Assembly: GCF_022809775.1 (NCBI RefSeq)
Contig: NZ_CP094380.1
Coordinates: 3,385,501-3,449,500, forward strand
Reading direction: 5' to 3'
From: Pseudodesulfovibrio tunisiensis
Lineage (GTDB): Bacteria > Desulfobacterota > Desulfovibrionia > Desulfovibrionales > Desulfovibrionaceae
DNA: 64,000 bases
Shown here: positions 56,020 to 63,982 of the stretch, in pieces
Numbering within the stretch: the first letter of the stretch is position 1
Layout of the letters: every line of letters starts with the position of its first letter
Translations under genes and position numbers: made by a program
Notes under the pieces: model-generated
The model's input: only the letters and a program-made list of their open reading frames with translations
Database searches by the model: none
Told to the model about the DNA's origin: nothing

Positions 56020-57630
56020 TCAATCGGGAAGTTCGTACGGCTTGTCCCGCAGAATGACTGGCGTCGAACGGCGTTCCTTGCCGTTGACCTGGAAAAAGGC
56101 TGTCGTGGTCTTGAGGTGTGCGGACTGATCCGAAAGCCCCTGCGCCGTGGATGCGATTTCCTCGGCTGCGGCCGCATTCTGCTGAATGGTGTCGTCCAGA
56201 TTCTGGATCGCGGTGTTGACCTGCGTGGCCCCGGCGTTCTGCTCGCGGCATGAGGCGGATATCTCCTGCACCAGTTCCGCTGTCTTGCGAATGTTGGGCA
56301 CCAGTTGTTCAAGCATCTTCCCGGCCCGGTCCGCGACCTTGACGCTGGAGTTCGACAATTCGCCGATTTCCCCGGCCGCATTGCCGCTGCGTTCCGCGAG
56401 CTGGCGAACCTCGCTCGCAACCACTGCGAATCCCTTGCCGTGCGTTCCGGCCCTTGCCGCCTCGATGGCCGCATTCAGGGCGAGGAGGTTGGTCTGTCTG
56501 GCGATTTCCTCGATCACCATGATCCTGTCCGCGATTTCCTTGAGCGCGCCCAGAGCTTCGGTCAAGGCCCTGCCGCATTCCTCGGCCTCCCCGGCCGCCT
56601 GTGTTGCCAATGCTTCGGTATCGCTGGAGTTGTTTGCGGTCTGGCCGATGTTGCCGGATATTTGCGCCATGCTCGCAGCCACTTCCTGCACATTCGCGGC
56701 CTGATGCGCCGCCCCTTCGGCAAGCGAGTTGGAGGCGGAGGAGAGTTCCCCGCTCATGTGCGCCACGCCCACGGTCACGTCGCGCACTTCGGAAATCACG
56801 TCGGAAAGGGCGTTCACCATGGTGTTGAGGGAATGGCCCACTGCGCCCATTTCATCCTTGGCCGGGATGTCGAGCTGTCTGGTGAAATCGCCATCCGCCA
56901 TGCCTTCGGAAAGTCCTCGGATATTCAGCAGTGGGCGCAGGATGGAGCTGCGCATGAGCAGCCAGACTGCCACGCCGATGCAGCCGAGAATGATCAGGGT
57001 CCAGGAGGAAATGGAGATGGATGCCGAGACAACCTGGTCCCTGGCGGCCTGAAGCGAGCTGATGATTTCGAAGGCACCGTGGATTTCCCCGACCTTCCAG
57101 CCTTCCTTTGTCCCCCCGGTAACATCTTTGGAACCTGCCGGATTCCCGTGGCAGTACAGACATTCCCGGGTCAGGCGGATTGCCTTGAAATAACGTATCC
57201 GGCCGGGCTCCCGGATGACTTTTTCATCCATGTTCTTCGCTTTCATTTCCTTGAGCACGGCGGCTTCCAGTTCCGTGGGCGCATTGTCCGGGTTGCGGGG
57301 ATCGATCTTGGGGACCCGGAAGGCATAGCCTGCCTTTTCCGCATTGAGCTGCGCCATGCGGATCGCCGTGATCACGGGAACTGCGTCAAGTATCCTGTCC
57401 TCGGGGATTTCATCGAAGGGACGGACCACTCCCTGCTCCAGCTTGCGCGCCATTTCGTTGCGTCCGGCCTCGGCCATGAACACCACGGCCCGGCTTTTTT
57501 CCAGTATGGACTCGTTCGCGCCCTGCTTGATGGCGTTGATCTGCTGGACGGCCATGATCAGCCCGATGATGATCGGTCCTGCCACGGCAATGCCAAGGGT
57601 CTTCCATTTGACGCTCAGATTTCGAAACAT
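56020..57630 (-). CDS. Methyl-accepting chemotaxis protein with periplasmic haem-c motif
   Basis: Chemoreceptor of 536 residues, start ATG at 57630 (GGAGAAGC upstream). TM1 at about residues 10-29; a periplasmic Tll0287-like (DUF3365) sensor with CLYCH at Cys157-Cys160-His161, which is a c-type haem attachment motif; TM2 at about 204-227; HAMP; and a full signalling hairpin ([42 protein letters not shown]). Desulfovibrio DcrA is a known haem-c chemoreceptor for redox/oxygen; a similar role is inferred here. No che genes nearby. Confidence 0.92.
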   Translation of the reverse strand: MFRNLSVKWKTLGIAVAGPIIIGLIMAVQQINAIKQGANESILEKSRAVVFMAEAGRNEMARKLEQGVVRPFDEIPEDRILDAVPVITAIRMAQLNAEKAGYAFRVPKIDPRNPDNAPTELEAAVLKEMKAKNMDEKVIREPGRIRYFKAIRLTRECLYCHGNPAGSKDVTGGTKEGWKVGEIHGAFEIISSLQAARDQVVSASISISSWTLIILGCIGVAVWLLMRSSILRPLLNIRGLSEGMADGDFTRQLDIPAKDEMGAVGHSLNTMVNALSDVISEVRDVTVGVAHMSGELSSASNSLAEGAAHQAANVQEVAASMAQISGNIGQTANNSSDTEALATQAAGEAEECGRALTEALGALKEIADRIMVIEEIARQTNLLALNAAIEAARAGTHGKGFAVVASEVRQLAERSGNAAGEIGELSNSSVKVADRAGKMLEQLVPNIRKTAELVQEISASCREQNAGATQVNTAIQNLDDTIQQNAAAAEEIASTAQGLSDQSAHLKTTTAFFQVNGKERRSTPVILRDKPYELPD

Positions 57631-58000
57631 GCTTCTCCCCCCGTATGAAACCGGATTTCCGCCGAAATTCATCGTTGCATTCCCGGGTAAATGCGTATGT
57701 CTTTAATACTGTATCATCGATATTCTGCGTTCGTATTATAAATCAGCTCACAGCGGTCCGGTTCGTGTCGGATGGTGCAAATGCGCTTGTCTTTGCAGGT
57801 TTTTGCCGTTGCGATCCATGTGGACGAAGGGGGGCGGGCAGTGCTGGCCTCCGGCTCATTCTTTCCAACCTCTTGTGCCTGGTCCCAAGGAAGTCTTCCA
57901 GACGTTGCCCGCAAAATCATCTGCGTCACTCGGTGATCGGCTCTCAACAGGTCCTCCCTCAGAGCCCCTCATCCCCCGGGATGGCAACCTCCGCGCCAAC
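57631..58000. other. Intergenic region, no gene supported
   Basis: Mixed composition, with short open frames lacking ribosome sites. Small local stems (TGCAAA/TTTGCA, GCGGGCA/TGCCCGC) are present, but no family of structured RNA was recognised. The promoter of the chemoreceptor must lie near 57650-57720. Confidence 0.5.
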
Positions 58001-58038
58001 AAAAAAAGCCCACCCGAAATTTCTCGTTTCGAATGGGC
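58001..58038 (-). terminator. Minus-strand intrinsic terminator
   Basis: GCCCA..CGAAA and TTTCG..TGGGC pair on the minus strand and are followed by seven T residues. It could end a transcript from the small genes at 58105-58693. Confidence 0.7.
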
Positions 58039-58104
58039 GATTTTCTCATTTCGAGTGGCGACTTAGGTAATCCTCCCCTTTCTAAGGGGCCTGAAAAGTA
58101 GAGC

Positions 58105-58335
58105 CTATGCCACTTGGCCAGTCTCGCTCTTGGGGAGCAGTGCCCCCATAATTAGGAATAGAAGCATGCTTAATGGTTGGGGGTGAGGTGGAAGCCAAGA
58201 GGCTGTAGCGTAGCAATATTCTTCAATAAAGAAGCTGAGACGATTAGGATCGTGCACCATGTCAGCTATTCCTATTGTGTTTAGAGGGAAGAGTACGTGT
58301 GCGACTTTATTCATGCCGATTTCAATAACGTGCAA
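58105..58335 (-). CDS. Possible small hypothetical protein
   Basis: An open frame of up to 76 residues (…MNKVAHVLFPLNTIGIADMV…) lying between two terminators on the minus strand. A hydrophobic stretch LSMLLFLIMGALL near the end may be a membrane helix. No convincing ribosome site; the ATG at 58314 or a TTG at 58335 could start it. Low-GC context. May not be a gene. Confidence 0.3.
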   Translation of the reverse strand: MHVIEIGMNKVAHVLFPLNTIGIADMVHDPNRLSFFIEEYCYATASWLPPHPQPLSMLLFLIMGALLPKSETGQVA

Positions 58336-58362
58336 GCTATGTAGTGTCTGCCGAGAGATGTG

Positions 58363-58394
58363 AAAAAAGGCTCGACCATTTGGTCGAGCCTTTT
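58363..58394. terminator. Perfect bidirectional terminator
   Basis: AAAAGGCTCGACCA-TT-TGGTCGAGCCTTTT is a 14-bp perfect stem with A/T tails on both sides, just past the VbhA-like gene. Confidence 0.9.
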
Positions 58395-58468
58395 GACGGA
58401 TAAGGCCTGGTGAGTTTTTAAATTTGTCTATTCGATGCCTTAAAAGTGTTGGAAATAATTTGAGATAA

Positions 58469-58693
58469 CTATTTGTCTTTGCATTTCATGCGTCGCTTGA
58501 ATTCCGCCACCATTTCTTCACTGGTTTCACAAGTCCGGTATAATTCTTTGACCAATTCTTGTCCCTGTTTCGAAAGATGAAGGCCTTCGATCGCGCACGA
58601 GGCCAGCGCATCCTTGAAAACATGGTTTCGGCGCTTTTTTTCTTCGTGTGTGAGCTTGAAACTTGGGGGTGGGGTAGATGGGGATGATTTCAT
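58469..58693 (-). CDS. VbhA-like Fic-inhibitor antitoxin, no toxin in view
   Basis: 74 residues, helical. It contains LASCAIEGLHLSKQGQELVKELYRTCETSEEMVAEFKRR, which matches the VbhA antitoxin layout, including the inhibitory motif S-x3-E-G (Ser32, Glu36, Gly37) that blocks ATP placement in Fic AMP transferases. No HPFxxGNG Fic protein was found within the window, so the partner is missing or elsewhere. Lower GC than the core. Followed by a perfect terminator. Start uncertain. Confidence 0.6.
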   Translation of the reverse strand: MKSSPSTPPPSFKLTHEEKKRRNHVFKDALASCAIEGLHLSKQGQELVKELYRTCETSEEMVAEFKRRMKCKDK

Positions 58694-58826
58694 GGTACCA
58701 GTCTAGCCCTTTTTCGTTTTGATGCAAAGGATTGAAGCGAAGAGGGGGCAAGTCATATTTTTTCTTCTACCAGACGGTGCAAACTTGTCCGTTCTTGAAA
58801 ATATATACTGTTTCAGTGAGTCATAA

Positions 58827-58876
58827 ATGCTTTTTGTCTGTAATCTCGACAGTTTTCATGCTTTTTGTCTGCAATC
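58827..58876. repeat. Direct repeat of 19 bases, spaced 31
   Basis: ATGCTTTTTGTCTGTAATC at 58827 and ATGCTTTTTGTCTGCAATC at 58858 differ at one base. The second copy leads directly into the integrase remnant. Confidence 0.8.
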
Positions 58877-58985
58877 CCTTCTCGGTCACAGCGAATTCCG
58901 CATGACTTCCGACACCTATGCCCACGTTGCCGACGAAGACCTCCTCGACCTGATCAACGCCGTGGACTTCGGCCACGTGGATTAG
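58866..58985 (+). pseudogene. C-terminal remnant of a tyrosine recombinase/integrase
   Basis: The plus frame ending at 58985 reads CLQSLLGHSEFRMTSDTYAH followed by VADEDLLDLINAVDFGHVD. LLGHS plus T..TYAHV is the end of phage-type integrases, with the His of HxxR's last box and the catalytic Tyr. Upstream sequence is unrelated, so only about 40 residues remain. Its GC is higher than the flanks. It marks an older integration in this hotspot. Confidence 0.7.
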
Positions 58986-59003
58986 GGGACAAAATAGGTT
59001 ACA

Positions 59004-59315
59004 TCACACCGTTTTTTCTAATTCCTCTATTTGTGCAATAAGATGTTTTATTTGGCTTTCATGAAGTTCGACTTCTTCAAGTTTTTCTTTGTTGTTTTTT
59101 TTCCCTCTGTAGATGAGCCAAACTCCGAAGAATAATAGAATCAAGCCATATAAGTCGACGTTGCCAGAACCAACAGAGATCATCCCTAATCCAGTCGTAA
59201 CACATGCCCATGCTCCGAAAACATAGGGGTGCATTCTGGATTTTTCGTATGCCTCGGCCTTATAGTGTTCAAGTAACTTGAGCTCCCCTTCCAGCCTTCC
59301 TAGTTCTCTGTCCAC
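59004..59315 (-). CDS. Small two-helix membrane protein with coiled-coil ends
   Basis: 103 residues from a GTG at 59315 with AAGGGG upstream: MDRELGRLEGELKLLEHYKA, then two hydrophobic helices (VFGAWACVTTGLGMISVG and LYGLILLFFGVWLIY) and a charged coiled coil KKNNKEKLEEVELHESQIKHLIAQIEELEK. Function unknown. Low GC, single gene between the integrase stub and the GGGACCC cluster. Confidence 0.55.
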   Translation of the reverse strand: MDRELGRLEGELKLLEHYKAEAYEKSRMHPYVFGAWACVTTGLGMISVGSGNVDLYGLILLFFGVWLIYRGKKNNKEKLEEVELHESQIKHLIAQIEELEKTV

Positions 59316-59405
59316 GACATGCCCCTTTGCTGTGTTTTATATTTTTGTTGATATAAAATATTTGATAGGCTGGGCGAGGTTAGTCAAGGAAGAAATATAT
59401 AAAAA

Positions 59406-59511
59406 GGGTCCCTTGGAGGGACCCGGAAGGAAATGTCGGGGGGCGCAAAATGCTTTGCCGAGGGACCCCGGAGGGACCCCAGAGGGACCCCGAATTGGGT
59501 CCCAGGGACCC
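59406..59511. repeat. Cluster of seven GGGACCC/GGGTCCC motifs
   Basis: Motifs start at 59406, 59418, 59462, 59473, 59484, 59497 and 59505. The two strands' versions are complements, so they act as inverted and direct copies. Several are 11 bases apart, about one helical turn. They lie between the small membrane protein gene and the tRNA-Thr attachment site. Confidence 0.8.
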
Positions 59512-59546
59512 TGAATCGGCGGTTTTCCGCCTAATGCGAAAAAAAG

Positions 59547-59578
59547 GCTGACGAGGTATAAACCCGCGTCAGCCTTTG
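59547..59578 (-). terminator. Terminator of the original tRNA-Thr gene
   Basis: On the minus strand AAAGGCTGACG and CGTCAGCCTTT form a stem with a T7 tail, directly after the tRNA 3' end. It is consistent with native chromosome left of the att site. Confidence 0.8.
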
Positions 59579-59585
59579 ATTTTCC

Positions 59586-59632
59586 TGGAGCCAGAGATGA
59601 GACTTGAACCCACGACCTGCTGATTACGAATC
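59586..59632 (-). other. Attachment site: 3' half of tRNA-Thr(CGT)
   Basis: On the minus strand the sequence runs from the anticodon loop (TTCGTAA) through the variable loop and T arm GTGGGTTCAAGTCTCAT to the CCA end. The 5' half is absent: identity stops at 59632, in the anticodon stem. The layout implies the element lies at higher coordinates and the intact tRNA at its far end, beyond the window. Confidence 0.82.
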
Positions 59633-59800
59633 TGTTTCATAATATTTTAAATCCATGTGTTATCATTAGTATCTTTTATAAGTGGTCTTTTTCTTTAGTT
59701 TTAAAGTGTAGCACCTGACCTCTCTAGGCTCTCCTCAATTCTTGGAAGTCTTTGCCTCAGTGTCCCAAATTTGTCCCAGTTGTTAATGTTGAGAATGTGT

Positions 59801-59822
59801 GCATATAGTTTTGCCTATATGC
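59801..59822. other. Palindrome near the att site
   Basis: GCATATAG-TTTTGC-CTATATGC, perfect 8-base arms, within an AT-rich non-coding stretch 59633-59931. Candidate binding site for the downstream HTH protein or an element recombination protein. Nothing else coding is seen in the stretch. Confidence 0.5.
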
Positions 59823-59859
59823 CAAAAAAAGGAATAATATATCATTAAAAAACGATATG

Positions 59860-59890
59860 TTGACATGTTTTTTAGAAAGGGGGATAGAAT
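59860..59890 (+). promoter_or_regulatory. Candidate promoter of the excisionase-like gene
   Basis: TTGACA, a 19-base spacer and TAGAAT about 40 bases before the ATG at 59932. The spacer is longer than ideal. Confidence 0.45.
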
Positions 59891-59931
59891 AAAGTAAATG
59901 TTGTGAGCAGGGAGATTAAGGAGAAATATTA

Positions 59932-60195
59932 ATGAAAATTATCGGTCGAGCTGAAGCTGCCAAACGTTTAGGTATGACTCCTCATGCGTTAAGTTGCCAT
60001 GTCTACAAAAGAAATTGGGATGCCATTCCAGTCCCTATTATGATTGGAGGTCGTTATAAATGGATAGATGAAAAGATTACAGAGTGGATAACTGCTCGGT
60101 TTGAAGCCGTGAATAACGGTGAAGAGTTGCTACCTCCTCAGAAAAAGCGTGGCCCTGGTCGTCCACGGAAAAAGAGGAGGTCATCATGTTGTTGA
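59932..60195 (+). CDS. Excisionase-like helix-turn-helix protein with C-terminal AT-hook
   Basis: 87 residues (MKIIGRAEAAKRLGMTPHALSCHVYKRNWDAIPVPIMIGGRYKWIDEKITEWI): a winged HTH of the AlpA/excisionase style that binds short operators. Residues 71-83 (KKRGPGRPRKKRR) are a textbook AT-hook with the GRP core at 76-78. Good ribosome site AAGGAG. First gene inside the element, followed by the HUH protein gene. Confidence 0.75.
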   Translation: MKIIGRAEAAKRLGMTPHALSCHVYKRNWDAIPVPIMIGGRYKWIDEKITEWITARFEAVNNGEELLPPQKKRGPGRPRKKRRSSCC

Positions 60196-60377
60196 GGATA
60201 AAAAAAGAAGGGAACTGCTCCAGCCAGCAAGCAAAGTAGCAGTCCCCAGGTCCCCGCTCGAGAGCGGAAGATTTTCTGATTTTCCCCTAAAAGTTCAGAA
60301 AAGACAAGGCGTGTTTCTTCACGTCTCTTCCTCTGCATCGAGTGGTTGTCATCAACCCTCTGAATTCGGAGGTCATT

Positions 60378-61835
60378 TTGTCTCTTACGCCTACGCAGAA
60401 GCGGCATGCTGCTCTTGCTGAATATCCTGTCGTTTTTCGTGATGAGGCCTTGGCGTCTCATTGGAAATCTTCTTCCCGTTTTATCCTGAATAATGGGGAA
60501 CAGCTTTCGACCCCCAAGGGAGCCCCCTTGGTTTGCGGTGCTGTTCACCAACTGGCGTCCTGTCCCGTCAAGCTGTCTAGGCCGGAGCTCGTTGAACGCC
60601 CATGGGCTTTGCGGGATTGGTGCAGAGGTGTTTGCCGGGATGCAAAGTTGCCAGGAACATTGCGGAGTCTTTCGAATAAATACATGTGGAAGTGGGTCGA
60701 GTCTTTCAAGGAGAAAGTCATCGAAACAGTTGATATTAAAGATAATGATTTCAATCCATTTAGAGTTTTTAACTTCAAAATGTGTGGTGGAAAGAGGAGT
60801 TGGGGCCGGGAAATTGTCTACAAGAAAAAAAACGTAGTTGTTTCTTTTTCATGTGGTGAATCCTGCTGTCCGTTTTGTTCCGAAAAAAGCAAGCAAAAAA
60901 CAGCACTTAAGTATGTAGACAGGTTTATGAACGCGTCAATGGTGCATGGAATAAAGCGGTTTTGGACTTTCGTCATCACATTGCCTGAAGAAATTGAAGC
61001 TATGATTCCAAAAGGATCAGAATTTCGGAAGGAGTTCATGAAGGAAATAAAAAAACTTATCCGTAAGATTTTTGCCCTCAAAACTGAAGATGGTCTTTGC
61101 GCTTACGCGAATATTCACCCCGTAGGCGATTCAAATTTGTTTCGGGATCGTTTTCATGTCCATGTCGGCGTATTGCCGCTCGCGGTTCGCCGGAAGAACA
61201 AGAAGCCAGAATTGTTTAAATGCGATGTTGATGGGTTGATACAAACAACTTTTGTTTTGGAACAACTTGAAAAAATTCTATCACAGCTATTCCCCATTAC
61301 TTCCCGTGGAAAAGCTCAGTTTCACGCGCAGTATATCCCGCTAGATAAACCGTACTCCGAGGCCAAGCTCGCACATCGCTTGAAATATGACTTGCGAGGT
61401 TTTGGCAAAGACGTGATCCAATCACCAATTTTTTACAATCCGGACAATGATTTTGTTGTGTTGAATGCAGGAGAGCGTGGGTATGGAGTTTATTCCGTTG
61501 AACAGGTTGCGCGGCGATGGGCGTGGATTCGATCTCAGCGGGACCTTCGCACTTGGGGATTGCTGAATCAGTGGAATAAGTATGTTGACTTGTTGGGGGT
61601 GGAATTTGTGGAAGATCCCGAGCCTGAAATTTTAGAAGAACGAATGGTTATCGTAAAACGTCGATATGGCCGGGAATGGGACCACAAAGCTAGGCGGGTA
61701 CGTTGGGTGGTCGAAAAGAGAGCCTTTCGTGAAGATACCGGTGAAGAAATTCTAGGTGTCCAGTGGGGAAGAGAGGGGTCAGGTGGGTATTGGCGGCCAA
61801 AAGGTGATTCTGTTGATTCTGGAGGAGGGGATTGA
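60378..61835 (+). CDS. HUH-endonuclease-like replication initiator / relaxase candidate
   Basis: About 485 residues. A TTG start at 60378 is set by GGAGGT with 4-base spacing; a GTG at 60342 has no ribosome site. A Cys cluster CGESCCPFC (residues 159-167) precedes KRFWTFVITLPEE, then a HUH-type FHVHVGVLP (His260, His262) and LAHRLKYDLRGFGK with a candidate catalytic Tyr337. This order resembles rolling-circle Rep and IS91-like HUH nucleases. The C-terminus is charged. Likely starts transfer or replication of the element. Confidence 0.6.
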   Translation: MSLTPTQKRHAALAEYPVVFRDEALASHWKSSSRFILNNGEQLSTPKGAPLVCGAVHQLASCPVKLSRPELVERPWALRDWCRGVCRDAKLPGTLRSLSNKYMWKWVESFKEKVIETVDIKDNDFNPFRVFNFKMCGGKRSWGREIVYKKKNVVVSFSCGESCCPFCSEKSKQKTALKYVDRFMNASMVHGIKRFWTFVITLPEEIEAMIPKGSEFRKEFMKEIKKLIRKIFALKTEDGLCAYANIHPVGDSNLFRDRFHVHVGVLPLAVRRKNKKPELFKCDVDGLIQTTFVLEQLEKILSQLFPITSRGKAQFHAQYIPLDKPYSEAKLAHRLKYDLRGFGKDVIQSPIFYNPDNDFVVLNAGERGYGVYSVEQVARRWAWIRSQRDLRTWGLLNQWNKYVDLLGVEFVEDPEPEILEERMVIVKRRYGREWDHKARRVRWVVEKRAFREDTGEEILGVQWGREGSGGYWRPKGDSVDSGGGD

Positions 61836-61836
61836 A

Positions 61837-62676
61837 ATGATGAAAAAGATGGTTTTGCTGATATGTATACTTGTTGTTTTTCCAAACAACGCAATTCCTC
61901 TTGGTGTATCTGATGCTACTTCTCATATTTATCTTTCCGAGCAGGTTAAACAGCTCACACAGCAACTTGAAAATATGCAAAGTCAATTAAATGAAGCCAT
62001 TAAGGCGAATGAAACGCTTACCAAGTCCTATGAAGCTGCAACAGGTACCTATGATCATGTGTCCGGCATTTACGATGATATTATGCAAACCAAGGCTTTT
62101 TTAAATGATTCTTATTATACCGTTGTGGATCAGTATCGTCATTACAAGGGGGTATATGACGATCTTCGAAGTCCGGGCAAGAAGGATTTTGAAACCATGA
62201 AGGAACTTTTGGAAGGAGTGTTCGGTGATCCGCGTACGGCTACACCAGAGCAGGATAGGAGACGTGTCGAACGTGAATATCAGATTCGCCAACAGGCTTT
62301 GAAAAAGGCGATTGAAGTTGGTGAAGAGACTTTGGCTACAATGCCGGATCGTGTGAAGAAGCTCAATTCACTTGCCGGGAAGATTGGCAAGACTTCGGGG
62401 GTGAAAGAAGCACAGGCCCTGACGAACAGTATTCTTCTTGAGATATTGACTGTGCTTGAAGAGCAATTGGCGATCAGCTTGCGTTTTCAGCAAGCCATGT
62501 CTTTGCAGGCATATTCCGGAATAACAGATGAATCGATTGCAAAGCGAGCAAAGCTATTGCGGAATGTGTTGCAGCGAAAAGATGTGCTTGGATATGAGTT
62601 GAATAATCTTCACAAAATAGGTGTTACCGACATAACTGACATAAAGGAAGTGGTGGGAAAAGCAGCCATAAGGTAA
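61837..62676 (+). CDS. trbJ: TrbJ/VirB5-like conjugal transfer protein
   Basis: 279 residues from ATG at 61837 (GGAGGAGG upstream) with a signal peptide MMKKMVLLICILVVFPNNAI. Long helical body (SEQVKQLTQQLENMQSQLNEAIKANETL; IYDDIMQTKAFLNDSYYTVVDQYRHYKGVYDDL) as in TrbJ/VirB5, minor pilus components of type IV secretion. Followed without gap by a small lipoprotein and a VirB6/TrbL-like gene. Confidence 0.75.
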   Translation: MMKKMVLLICILVVFPNNAIPLGVSDATSHIYLSEQVKQLTQQLENMQSQLNEAIKANETLTKSYEAATGTYDHVSGIYDDIMQTKAFLNDSYYTVVDQYRHYKGVYDDLRSPGKKDFETMKELLEGVFGDPRTATPEQDRRRVEREYQIRQQALKKAIEVGEETLATMPDRVKKLNSLAGKIGKTSGVKEAQALTNSILLEILTVLEEQLAISLRFQQAMSLQAYSGITDESIAKRAKLLRNVLQRKDVLGYELNNLHKIGVTDITDIKEVVGKAAIR

Positions 62677-62690
62677 TGGGAGAACTATTT

Positions 62691-62921
62691 ATGCGCACTT
62701 TATTAGTGTTTTTATTGTTAGGAATGTTTGCTTGCTCTTCAAATAGTAATGAAAATTTCGTTAAGAGGTATAAAAAAAATCATAAAAAGAATTACAAGAA
62801 GGTTTTCAAAGATGAAATAGATACGCTTAATAAAATTGGTATTGATCAAAACAAAGAGTTTGATTTTAGAGAGATAGTAGAGAAAACAAATCAGTACTGC
62901 GTGAAGCAAAAGGAAAAATAG
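62691..62921 (+). CDS. Small lipoprotein, TrbK-like position
   Basis: 76 residues, MRTLLVFLLLGMFACSSNSN, with lipobox MFAC and a Lys-rich mature part. GGGAG lies properly before the ATG. It sits where trbK (entry-exclusion lipoprotein) lies between trbJ and trbL in RP4-like systems. Sequence similarity to TrbK is not claimed; VirB7-like is another option. Confidence 0.6.
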   Translation: MRTLLVFLLLGMFACSSNSNENFVKRYKKNHKKNYKKVFKDEIDTLNKIGIDQNKEFDFREIVEKTNQYCVKQKEK

Positions 62922-62923
62922 AA

Positions 62924-63982
62924 ATGGAAGAGTATGGAATTTCAGCTCATATATTCACAAATTTGCTTGCGATGAATACGCAATACGTTTTTTCTGTGTA
63001 TGAATCGTTAATGACATCATTTGGAATTTTTTTCAGAGCATTGATTGTTTTGTACACTGTATATGTTGGTTATGTTTTCTATAAATCAGAAAGTCGGTTT
63101 AGCGTATGTGATATGATTTTATCATATTTAATAACTGCATCGGTGTATTCTGTTGTGTTTGAATGGAGTTGGTTTTATTCAGTTATTATAAAAACTACAC
63201 TGAATATGACTTTGGATACGGCATCTTTTTTCATTTCTGCTGCGACATCAAATGATGCGATGGGGAACTTTGGCAGCATACACGATGTATTTAAATCGTT
63301 GGACCAGACGCTCATTGACTTTTATACCGCTGTTCAAAATCTTTCGCCTAAAGGAAATATACTGACATATGCTTGGCGGTATGTCTGTTTTATTATAGCG
63401 ATGATTCCTTTGTTCATGGTTTTTCTCGCCATGTATGCAGCTTTTTTTGTGATATTCTGCATCGCCTTTTTTTCTATGTTCATATTTTATATGATCGGCG
63501 GGGTGTGTCTCCTTTTTGTTGGTTTTAAAGAAACGAGGCATATCTGCTTCACTTGGATCAGAGGACTGCTGAATTACATGCTTTTGGCGGTCTTTGCGGC
63601 CGTTGTTATGGGAATTTGTGGAAAGGGTATTCATGACGCTGTTTCCTTATTTGCAGCTCAGGCTGAAACTGCATCCGTTATAGTCTCGGACGCGTATATT
63701 AAGGTCTTTGTCTGGTGTACTTTTTGCCTTGCCATGATTCTCAAAACTCCTGATTTTGCAGCGCATTTAACTGGCACAATGGCTGGATCAACCTCTGGTG
63801 TGGCCGGAGCCCTTTCGGCTGGAACTTCTGCCCTTGGAGGCGGAATGCTTGCTGGAAGCAAATTGGCTGGAGGCTGGGCCGCAAGAAAAACGTGGGGCTT
63901 AACTCGCAAGGGTGCTGGTTTTGCCGGAAACATAGGAATGAATGCATTGGAAAAATTGAAAATTCAACGGCATGCCAAATAA
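62924..63982 (+). CDS. trbL: TrbL/VirB6-like inner-membrane channel protein
   Basis: 352 residues, six or so transmembrane helices (FRALIVLYTVYVGYVFY; YVCFIIAMIPLFMVFLAMYAAFFVIF; FFSMFIFYMIGGVCLLFVGF; MLLAVFAAVVMGICG), then a Gly/Ala/Ser-rich C-terminal part (TGTMAGSTSGVAGALSAGTS), as in TrbL/VirB6 type IV secretion proteins. Two bases separate it from the lipoprotein gene. Strongly low GC. More tra/trb genes would be expected beyond 64000. Confidence 0.8.
   Translation: MEEYGISAHIFTNLLAMNTQYVFSVYESLMTSFGIFFRALIVLYTVYVGYVFYKSESRFSVCDMILSYLITASVYSVVFEWSWFYSVIIKTTLNMTLDTASFFISAATSNDAMGNFGSIHDVFKSLDQTLIDFYTAVQNLSPKGNILTYAWRYVCFIIAMIPLFMVFLAMYAAFFVIFCIAFFSMFIFYMIGGVCLLFVGFKETRHICFTWIRGLLNYMLLAVFAAVVMGICGKGIHDAVSLFAAQAETASVIVSDAYIKVFVWCTFCLAMILKTPDFAAHLTGTMAGSTSGVAGALSAGTSALGGGMLAGSKLAGGWAARKTWGLTRKGAGFAGNIGMNALEKLKIQRHAK

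Noticed and set aside
57714..58070. Short open frames and local stems that might suggest a small RNA gene
   Set aside because: No ribosome sites, no recognised RNA family, and the only strong terminator there faces the minus strand.
60138..60551. A 137-codon minus-strand frame
   Set aside because: It is antisense to the start of the HUH gene and the AT-hook gene and has no ribosome site or family motif.
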